From Methanosphaera sp. SHI613 (GTDB taxonomy: Archaea; Methanobacteriota; Methanobacteria; Methanobacteriales; Methanobacteriaceae), in the NCBI GenBank assembly GCA_003266145.1, contig MVJJ01000022.1, forward strand, positions 1 through 9,009: a DNA stretch of 9,009 nucleotides, given 5' to 3'. Both the position numbers and the translations under genes were made by a program. The notes under the pieces were generated by a model that saw only the letters and a program-made list of their open reading frames with translations, searched no databases and was not told the DNA's origin. How positions within the stretch are numbered: the first letter of the stretch is position 1; every line of letters starts with the position of its first letter. Positions 1 through 6,900 of the stretch are shown here, piece after piece.

Positions 1-1
1 C

Positions 2-652
2 GCTATAGAAATGCTTGATTGTGACATACTTGCAATACATTTGAATCCGTTACAGGAGATTATTCAACCTGAAGGGGATATTGATGCAAAAGGCTTTGTT
101 GATTCTATTGAAAAAATCACGTCTTCAACAGATGTTCCAATAATGGCAAAGGAGACTGGTGCAGGAATATCCAAAAAGGATGCACAGATACTTGAAAAGA
201 TTGGTATAGATGCTATAGATATTGAAGGTGTCGGTGGAACCAGCTGGTCTGCAGTTGAAACATACAGGGCAGATAATCCTGATTTAGGTAATCTATTCTG
301 GAATTGGGGTATAACTACCGCTGTCAGTACGGTTGAAGTAGTGGAGTCTACAAATCTGCCTGTCATATCAAGTGGCGGTATAAGAAATGGATTGGAAGCC
401 GCAAAAGCAATAAGTTTAGGTGCAAGCGGTGTGGGTATGGCATTGCCATTTTTAAAACATGCGTATCATGGACCTGAATATGTGGAAGAAAAAATTAATC
501 AATTCACTAATGAATTAAAAACAGCAATGTTCCTGGTTGGAGCAGAAAATATTAAACAGTTACAGGAAAGAAGATTAATAATAACCGGAAAAACTAGGGA
601 AATATTAACTGAGCTAGGAATAGATACGAAAAAATATGCAAGGAGGATATAG
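2..652 (+). CDS. fni: type II isopentenyl-diphosphate delta-isomerase (5' end outside window)
   Basis: FMN- and NAD(P)H-dependent isomerase that interconverts isopentenyl and dimethylallyl diphosphate in the cytoplasm. It provides the DMAPP primer for archaeal lipid prenyl chains. The open frame runs in from the window edge (codons from base 2), so about 216 C-terminal residues are present of a protein usually near 350. Family motifs visible in order are HLNPLQE followed by QPEGD (substrate-binding region), the KETGAGIS segment, the IEGVGGTSW glycine-rich phosphate loop, and SSGGIRNGLEAAKAISLGA (FMN-phosphate-binding end of the TIM barrel). The last codons contain the Shine-Dalgarno of the next gene, which starts 1 nt after the stop, so the two are almost certainly co-transcribed. 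In related Methanobacteriales this gene follows mevalonate kinase and isopentenyl phosphate kinase, so those are expected just upstream. Nothing looks broken. Identification is confident. Confidence 0.95.
   Translation, partial: AIEMLDCDILAIHLNPLQEIIQPEGDIDAKGFVDSIEKITSSTDVPIMAKETGAGISKKDAQILEKIGIDAIDIEGVGGTSWSAVETYRADNPDLGNLFWNWGITTAVSTVEVVESTNLPVISSGGIRNGLEAAKAISLGASGVGMALPFLKHAYHGPEYVEEKINQFTNELKTAMFLVGAENIKQLQERRLIITGKTREILTELGIDTKKYARRI
641..646 (+). promoter_or_regulatory. Shine-Dalgarno that fixes the rnj start at TTG 654
   Basis: AGGAGG lies inside the last codons of fni, 7 nt before TTG 654. The in-frame ATG at 636 lies upstream of this site and has no comparable motif, so the TTG is the better start. 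Confidence 0.8.
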
Positions 653-653
653 T

Positions 654-1997
654 TTGACAATTGAAGTAATAGCAGTTGGAGGATATGAAGAGATTGGAAA
701 AAATATGACTGCAGTTAAAGTAAATGATGATGTAGTTATATTTGATATGGGTATACACTTAGACAGATTACACATTCATGAAGATACGGATATAGCGAGA
801 ATGCATAGTCTTGACTTAATCGAACGAGGAGTAATACCTGATGATACGTTAATGCGTGACGTGGACGGTAAAGTACGTGCGATAGTATGTACACACGGTC
901 ACTTAGACCACATCGGTGCAATAGCAAAACTCGCTCACAGATATGAAGCACCAATTATTGCAAGTCCATATACATTAGCTTTAATTGAAAAAACAATTCA
1001 GGGAGAACGTAAGTTTAAGGTTAACAATCCATTGAAATCTGTTAATCCTGGTGAAAAAATTCAGATATCACCAAACTTAACATTGGAATTTGTACGTACA
1101 ACCCACAGTATACCACATACAATTACTGCGGCATTACATACTCCTGAAGGTGTAGTAATCTATGCAAATGACTTCAAATTCGACAACCATCAGATGGTTT
1201 CACCACCACCTGACTACAGAAGATTCAGAGAATTAGGTAAAAAAGGAGTTAAAGTTGCAATATTGGATACAACCAATATCAAGGAAAAACAACAAAGTAA
1301 GACCTACTCCGAAAGAATTGCCCGTGATCTTCTTAAGGATGTTCTTAAAGGACCTCTTGAAGAAAGAAAAGGATTAATCGTTACAACATTTTCCAGTCAC
1401 ATAGAAAGAATTCAAGCTATTACTAAAATAGCTGAAAAGAGCAGAAGAAAAATTATGCTTCTTGGTAGATCAATGGAACGTTACTGTTCTATAGCCGAAT
1501 CAATGGGAATATTAAACCTACCTAGAAATGTAAGTGTATACGGTAATTCAAAGTCAATCAACAAAGCATTAGCACGTGCAAATGAAAATAGGACAAAATA
1601 TATGCTTATCGTAACAGGTCATCAAGGAGAACCTGATGCATTACTTCCTAGAATTGCCGCTAATAAGACAAACTTTGAAATAAAACCTGGGGACAATGTA
1701 ATATTCTCAGCTACAACAATTCCTAATCCAATAAATATAGCTAACAGGAACTTATTGGATAGACGTCTTAAAGAACGAGGTGCAAGAATATATAATAACG
1801 TTCACGTATCAGGACACGCAGGACCTGAAGATATGAGAGACTTCATAAGAATGTTACAACCTCAACACTTAATACCTGCACACGGTGATTTAAGCCATCT
1901 ATCAGCATTCGTAGAACTAGCAGAAGAAGAAGGATATAAATTAGGTAATGACGTACATATATTAAGAAATGGACAAGCACAAGTATTTAATAGGTGA
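654..1997 (+). CDS. rnj: archaeal RNase J (MBL/beta-CASP ribonuclease)
   Basis: Metallo-beta-lactamase/beta-CASP nuclease of the RNase J family. Archaeal members are 5'-3' exoribonucleases acting in cytoplasmic RNA decay. The start chosen is TTG 654, giving 447 residues beginning MTIEVIAVGG. The two-zinc active site is visible: HGHLDHIG at residues 81-88, the histidine of TTHSIPH near 151, and the aspartate of ANDFKFD at 173. The beta-CASP part has VTTFSSH (about 243-249) and TGHQGEP (321-327). The HVSGHAG (384-390) and PAHGDLSH (408-415) motifs complete the site. The long C-terminal domain of bacterial RNase J1 (about 555 aa) is absent, as is usual for archaeal forms. It sits between two isoprenoid genes with a 1-nt gap upstream and direct coupling downstream. 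Family assignment is firm; exo- versus endonuclease activity is from family knowledge only. Confidence 0.93.
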   Translation: MTIEVIAVGGYEEIGKNMTAVKVNDDVVIFDMGIHLDRLHIHEDTDIARMHSLDLIERGVIPDDTLMRDVDGKVRAIVCTHGHLDHIGAIAKLAHRYEAPIIASPYTLALIEKTIQGERKFKVNNPLKSVNPGEKIQISPNLTLEFVRTTHSIPHTITAALHTPEGVVIYANDFKFDNHQMVSPPPDYRRFRELGKKGVKVAILDTTNIKEKQQSKTYSERIARDLLKDVLKGPLEERKGLIVTTFSSHIERIQAITKIAEKSRRKIMLLGRSMERYCSIAESMGILNLPRNVSVYGNSKSINKALARANENRTKYMLIVTGHQGEPDALLPRIAANKTNFEIKPGDNVIFSATTIPNPINIANRNLLDRRLKERGARIYNNVHVSGHAGPEDMRDFIRMLQPQHLIPAHGDLSHLSAFVELAEEEGYKLGNDVHILRNGQAQVFNR

Positions 1998-1998
1998 T
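1992..1998 (+). promoter_or_regulatory. idsA Shine-Dalgarno overlapping the rnj stop codon
   Basis: AGGTGAT is a full match to the anti-SD-complementary segment and lies 4 nt before ATG 2003. The rnj stop TGA (1995-1997) is inside it, so a ribosome terminating on rnj is placed on the idsA initiation site. This favours ATG 2003 over the in-frame GTG 1994, which is part of the motif itself. Confidence 0.75.
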
Positions 1999-2002
1999 TA
2001 TA

Positions 2003-2989
2003 ATGTCAGATGTAATGGAAATATTAAAAAAATATTCAGTAGATGTAGATAAAGAAATAGAACAAGCACTAAGTACACTAGAACCAGATTCATTAAAAGA
2101 TTCATCATCCCATTTAATTAAAGCTGGTGGAAAAAAATTCAGACCGGCACTTGTAGTTTTAAGTTGTCAGGCAGTTGGAGGAGAAACTGACAAAGCACTT
2201 AAAACAGCAGCAGCACTGGAATTGATTCATACATTCAGTCTTATCCATGATGATATAATGGATAATGATGATACACGTCGTGGTATGAAAGCTGTACATA
2301 AAGTATGGGGAGAACCACTTGCAATATTAGCAGGTGACACATTATTTGCAAAAGCATATGAAACAATCATAAAAACTGCTGATGATAACATTGCATATGA
2401 AAGAGTTATCGATGCATTACGTGTACTTGTAGATTCATGTATCAAAATATGTGAAGGCCAAGCACTTGATATGGCATTTGAAGATACATTTGAAGTAACT
2501 AAAGACGAATACATGAACATGATCTATAAGAAAACAGGTGCATTAATTACCGGTGCAACAACAGCAGGTGCTATTATAGGTGGTGCTACATCAGACCAGA
2601 TAAAAGCATTAGACATTTACGGTAGAAAAATTGGATTGGCTTTCCAAATACAGGATGACTACATCGACTTAACCGGTGATGAATCCATAGGTAAACCTGT
2701 AGGAAGTGACCTTGTAGAAGGTAAAAAAACATTAATGGTAGTATTTGCATTAGAAAAAGCCAATAAAGAAGATCATGATAGATTAATAGAATTATTAGAA
2801 GCTCATGATGAAAGTATTATCCCTGAAGCAATGTCCATTCTTGAAAAATATGATGCAATTAATTATGCCCGTAGTGTAGCATACGATTGTGTAATAGAAG
2901 CTAAGGAAGCATTACTCTTCTTACCGGACAGTGACGCTAAAGATGCATTAAATAAATTGGCAGACTTCGTATTTACAAGAAAAGCTTAA
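2003..2989 (+). CDS. idsA: short-chain isoprenyl diphosphate synthase (FPP/GGPP synthase)
   Basis: Trans-prenyltransferase that adds IPP units to DMAPP to make farnesyl and geranylgeranyl diphosphate, the precursor of archaeal ether lipids. With ATG 2003 the protein is 328 residues, normal for the family. Diagnostic motifs are the GGKKFRP IPP-binding segment (residues 42-48), the first aspartate-rich motif DDIMD (83-87) followed by TRRG, and the second aspartate-rich motif DDYID (218-222) in FQIQDD. The first motif has no two-residue insertion. The residue five positions before it is Phe78, the position that in Sulfolobus GGPP synthase is a phenylalanine and controls chain length, so a C20 product is plausible. 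No soluble/membrane signal is seen, so it is cytoplasmic. It is the last gene of the fni-rnj-idsA unit, followed by an oligo-T stretch. Exact product length cannot be settled from sequence. Confidence 0.94.
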   Translation: MSDVMEILKKYSVDVDKEIEQALSTLEPDSLKDSSSHLIKAGGKKFRPALVVLSCQAVGGETDKALKTAAALELIHTFSLIHDDIMDNDDTRRGMKAVHKVWGEPLAILAGDTLFAKAYETIIKTADDNIAYERVIDALRVLVDSCIKICEGQALDMAFEDTFEVTKDEYMNMIYKKTGALITGATTAGAIIGGATSDQIKALDIYGRKIGLAFQIQDDYIDLTGDESIGKPVGSDLVEGKKTLMVVFALEKANKEDHDRLIELLEAHDESIIPEAMSILEKYDAINYARSVAYDCVIEAKEALLFLPDSDAKDALNKLADFVFTRKA

Positions 2990-3004
2990 ACTCCTTTAAA
3001 CTCC
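2986..3004 (+). repeat. tandem 9-mer TTAAACTCC at the idsA 3' end
   Basis: TTAAACTCC occurs at 2986-2994 and again at 2996-3004, directly ahead of the oligo-T end. A third copy lies after ferritin at 3705-3713. Function is unknown. It may be part of a 3'-end signal or chance in AT-rich DNA. Confidence 0.4.
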
Positions 3005-3017
3005 CTTTTTTTCTTTA
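3005..3017 (+). terminator. oligo-T transcription end after idsA
   Basis: A run of seven T, one C and three T follows the idsA stop by about 16 nt, with no strong hairpin. Archaeal RNA polymerase commonly terminates at such T-tracts. It separates the isoprenoid operon from ferritin. Confidence 0.5.
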
Positions 3018-3108
3018 TTATTATATTTAACATCATTTATGCATATCCACTATTTAATATTATTCAATTTTTATGAGGATATTTTCATATTCTTTTTACG
3101 ACTAACAT

Positions 3109-3123
3109 AAAAGTATTTTACTT
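3109..3123 (+). promoter_or_regulatory. candidate ferritin promoter with overlapping inverted repeat
   Basis: AAAAGTATTTTA (3109-3120) is the best-placed TATA-like box. A start site about 25 nt downstream would give a leader of some 25-35 nt that includes the AAGGAG at 3153-3158. AAGTA-TTT-TACTT (3111-3123) is a perfect 5-bp inverted repeat over the same bases, so a bound repressor would block TBP. The box at 3131-3145 is too close to the gene to leave room for the ribosome-binding site. Both are inferences from position. Confidence 0.3.
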
Positions 3124-3167
3124 ACATCAACATATAATTATATTAACAATTAAAGGAGACAATAAAT

Positions 3168-3671
3168 ATGTTAGATGCAAAAATGGAACAAGCATTAAAC
3201 GATCAATTAAACGCTGAAATGGCTTCAGGATATCTATACTTATCCATGGCTACTTACTTTGAAGATAAGGATTTACCTGGTTTTGGACATTCATTAAGAC
3301 TTCATGCAGAAGAAGAATTGGAACATGCAATGCGTTTCTATGATTATATATTAAGAAAAGGTGGAAGTGTAAAATTACAGGCTATTGAACAACCACAATA
3401 TGAATGGGATTCAGTAGTAGCTGTATATGAACATATTCAAGAACATGAAGAACTTGTTACATCATTAATCCACAATTTGGTTGATTTAAGTATTGACCTT
3501 AAGGACCATGCAACCAATCAATTCCTTCTATGGTTTGTAGAAGAACAAGTTGAAGAAGAAGAACTTGCAGCTGAAGATTTAAGAAAAGTAAGAATGTCAG
3601 TTGATTCACCACAATTATTATACCTACTTGATAAGGAATATGGTGAAGAAACTAGTGATGAAGAAGAATAA
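3168..3671 (+). CDS. ftnA: bacterial-type non-haem ferritin
   Basis: Four-helix ferritin subunit, expected to form a 24-subunit shell that oxidises Fe(II) and stores it as a ferric mineral in the cytoplasm. It is 167 residues, close to E. coli FtnA. Without any gaps its residues coincide with the FtnA metal ligands: E17, E50, H53, E94 and Q127 for the diiron ferroxidase site, and E49, E126, E129 and E130 for the third iron site; Tyr24 is also present. A haem-ligating methionine equivalent to bacterioferritin Met52 is not present (Glu52 here). The C-terminus ends in an acidic tail (EETSDEEE). A clear AAGGAG lies 9 nt before the ATG. It stands alone between an oligo-T end and a hairpin terminator, so it is probably monocistronic and plausibly iron- or redox-controlled. 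In an anaerobic methanogen it may also protect against iron-driven oxidative damage (inference). Confidence 0.95.
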   Translation: MLDAKMEQALNDQLNAEMASGYLYLSMATYFEDKDLPGFGHSLRLHAEEELEHAMRFYDYILRKGGSVKLQAIEQPQYEWDSVVAVYEHIQEHEELVTSLIHNLVDLSIDLKDHATNQFLLWFVEEQVEEEELAAEDLRKVRMSVDSPQLLYLLDKEYGEETSDEEE

Positions 3672-3689
3672 TTCTTCTATCATTTTTTT
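3658..3689 (+). terminator. hairpin-plus-T terminator overlapping the ferritin stop codon
   Basis: AGAAGAA (3662-3668) pairs perfectly with TTCTTCT (3672-3678). The three-base loop is exactly the TAA stop codon. With one bulged A the stem extends to 3658-3661/3680-3683, and a seven-T run follows at 3683-3689. It resembles a bacterial intrinsic terminator, which is unusual for archaea. Confidence 0.6.
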
Positions 3690-3809
3690 AATATGATTTT
3701 ATCATTAAACTCCAAATTAATTTATTTTTCAAAAGTTTTATTTATTATAAAGACCAAAATATTAATGTTATATAATTTTTTTTTAATAAGTATTATTTCT
3801 TAATTATCT

Positions 3810-3820
3810 AAATTATATAC
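3810..3820 (+). promoter_or_regulatory. candidate TATA box of the adhesin-like gene
   Basis: AAATTATATAC contains a TTATATA core at 3813-3819. A start site 25-30 nt downstream (about 3840) leaves a short leader containing the GGAGG at 3848. The rest of the 3690-3809 gap is AT-rich with only small repeats such as ATGAT-TTT-ATCAT (3693-3705). Confidence 0.4.
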
Positions 3821-3847
3821 TCATTATTTTTTATAATTAATTAAAAT

Positions 3848-3852
3848 GGAGG
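3848..3852 (+). promoter_or_regulatory. Shine-Dalgarno pointing to an ATT start codon
   Basis: GGAGG lies 7 nt before ATT 3860, the usual archaeal/bacterial spacing. The overlapping ATG 3846 is out of frame and reads only 13 codons. The next in-frame conventional start, TTG 3899, is 46 nt away and has no such site. Confidence 0.65.
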
Positions 3853-3859
3853 CAATTCT

Positions 3860-3934
3860 ATTAATAATAAATCAATTTTTATTTTAACAACATTCATATT
3901 GTTACTTGTATTTTTTACAACTGCAGTATCTGCT
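3860..3934 (+). other. Sec signal peptide of the adhesin-like protein
   Basis: Counting ATT 3860 as residue 1, the segment has an N-region NNKS with one lysine, a hydrophobic core from about residue 6 to 19, and a signal-peptidase-I site VSA at 23-25 before Gln26. The complete three-part pattern appears only if translation begins at 3860. Confidence 0.75.
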
Positions 3935-6900
3935 CAAACAGATAACTCCACATCAACTGATATGAATGAGGTTATAAATAATGATTATACAGAAGTATCT
4001 ACAAATACAACAAGTAATGTAATGAATGATACAAAATCAACGAATATCAATTCCAATCAGAATAACTCAAGTAAGATATCACCAGATATAACCGTTCCAA
4101 ATAAAACAGCAAAAACGAACACATCCGTTGTTTTAGAGGCACAAGTTCCTGATGATGCAAAAGGACAAGCGTTATTTAAGATTAACGGGTTGACTATAGG
4201 TGAAGCATTCAGAATAAATGGTGGACTAGTTAAATACGATTATAAAATACCTATATATTCCAGCAAAAATTATACAATAACTTTTGTTTATGGTGGAAAT
4301 AACAAATATGAATCAAAAAGAACAGAATCCATATTGACATTGACAAAACTAAACACTACTGCAACAATAAAATCAAATAGAACAACATTAGCGCAGGGTG
4401 AAAGTGTCAGATTTGACGTCGATATCAAAAATGAATTAAATAATGGTATTGTCGATGCATTCGCTATTAAAGTAAATGGACAAAGTATAGGTGTAAACAA
4501 GACTGGTATAGATGGTAAAGGATATCTATATTATACAATTCCAAGTACCTATAAAATCAATAATTATACTGTAGAACTGGTATATGGTGATACAAATACA
4601 GCTATAGGAAAAAGAATTTACTCCACATTACGAATTAACAATCCGACAAGGATAAAATTAGATAATATATCAAAAACTAAAACTCATGGATTATTAAGAT
4701 TAAAATCCATAGTATTGGATAAATTATCAAATAACGTAACTTCCGGTGAAGTAGTTTATAAAATCAATGGAATTACAATGGGAAGCGTTAATGTAACTAA
4801 TGGAGTTGCAATATTTGAATATCAACTGCCTTTATATGCTCCTAGAAACTATACTATTACAGCATTATTTGGTGGTAACAGATATTATAAGCCTAGCAGT
4901 ACAAACGGTACATTAACATTATTGAAGACTAACACTAATTTATCAACACAAGATACATTAAATGTCGGAAAATCAAATAATATTAACATAACTGCCGTAG
5001 ATGGGTCTAATAATCCTATAGATAACTTTAACCTTCGATTACTCATAAACAAGAAGGAAGTTGGCAGTTATCATATAGAAAATGGTACTGTAATAATCGA
5101 CTATGAATTAAATAATCTCGATTCAACAAAGCCTATTAATGCAACAGTTATATTCGATGCCAACAAATTCTATGAAAAGTCTACATTAGAAATCAATGTA
5201 ACAAACCCTACGACAATTACGTTATCTGATATTCCAAGCAATAAAACAACTGGAACAATATATTTAAATGCTACAGTTACTGATGGATTAAACAATAATG
5301 TAAACGGCGGAAAAGTAGAATTCAAACTTGATGACAGATCATTATTTAACATTACAGTAAAAGATGGTCAGGTAAAAAGTTCATACAGGCTCTCATCAAT
5401 CGAAGCCAAAAAACATAACATTACCGCAGTATATCATGGTAATGATTACTATCAGGACAGCAGCACAAGCAAAGAGTTCACGGCCGAACTATCAAATATA
5501 AAACTTTCAACAAGAAACAAAACAATGATTGTCAATAAAGCTAACGAGATGAACATCACAGTCAAGGACGAATTTAACAAAAATGTTCCAAATGGTACAA
5601 TAAGATTACTTATAAACAATAATGAAGTTGCTAAGTATGATGTAGTCAATTCCAAAGCAGTAATTAACTACATGTTAAACAATATCAATCCGACTAAACA
5701 GACAACTGCCATATTGGTATATGATGCCAATAATTTCTATAATGAATCTACTATGAACATCACCATAATAAATCCAACAAAAATCAATATAAGCACAGCC
5801 GATACCAAAACAACCAAGTTATTATATATTAATGCGACCGTAATCGATTCATTTAATAGGAATGTTTCAAGTGGTGAAGTGGAATTTTATCTTGACGGCA
5901 AGCCAGTATTAAATGCTACAGTTAACAATGGTCTAGTAAAAACATCATATAGATTACCATTGATAACAGGACAAGTACACAATCTGACAGCCAAATATCT
6001 TGGATATAACAACTATCAAACAAGCAACACAACCGAAAGCGTTAATATACTAAAATTAAATACAAAAATCACACCTATTGATGTTAACTTAAAGGTAGGT
6101 TCATTTAACAAAACAGATGTAAAGGTATTGGATGAATTGAACAACCCCGTACAGAAGGGTATTTTACGATTATATGTAAACAATCAGGAAATAGGTAATT
6201 TCTCAGTTAAAAACGGTACATCTAAAGTTATCTTCCAATCACCGAATAACAATTCAAACTGTGTTATGAACTATAAATTAGAGTATATTGACAATCATTA
6301 TTACATTAACTCTACAGCTACAGCAAAAATAAACGTATTGCCATTAAATGTTGTCTATGTAAGTAAAAATGGTAATGATGATAACTTAGGGGATGTTAAA
6401 CATCCATATAAAACAATCAAGTATGCTACAAGCCATGTGAATGCCGAGGGTATTGTTTATATTAATCCTGGAGAATATGATGAATCAAATATCATCTTAA
6501 ATCAATCCACTAATATCTATGGAATCAATTCATCATCAAATGTTATCATAAATCCATCACAAAATGGTTACATATTTAACAACATCAATACAACATCAAA
6601 TCTTACACTAGTAAACATCACTATTAGAAATGCTAAGATCAATGCTGTAAATTCTTCAGCAGTTATATCCAAAGGTCCATTAACAGTATTTGCATGTAAT
6701 TTCGAAAATAACCAGGCAACTGCAGCAGACTCATCTAGTTCAATATATGCATCAAATTATCTTGCAATTTCATCCTCAAACTTCAACAAAAACAGCGCCA
6801 AATCAAATGGAGGTGCAATTAAAGCATTAGGACATAGAGTAATCATTTTAAATTCCAAATTCACAAACAACAGCATAAATGCGAATAATGCTGGTGGAGC

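Noticed and set aside
64..366. Reverse-strand open frames inside fni, rnj, idsA and the adhesin-like gene (this one is an example)
   Set aside because: They are antisense shadows of well-supported genes, with no ribosome-binding sites or family features.
636..653. ATG 636 as the start of RNase J, overlapping fni by 17 nt
   Set aside because: It lies upstream of the strong AGGAGG at 641-646 and adds six residues that do not belong to the family N-terminus; TTG 654 is correctly spaced.
1994..2002. GTG 1994 as the start of idsA
   Set aside because: The GTG is part of the Shine-Dalgarno AGGTGAT itself; ATG 2003 is properly placed after it.
3846..3887. Small ORF from ATG 3846 (13 codons) in the adhesin leader, or a frameshift joining it to the main frame
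   Set aside because: It has no ribosome-binding site of its own, ends quickly, and its peptide lacks a charged N-region. A frameshift is not needed because the ATT-started frame gives an intact signal peptide.
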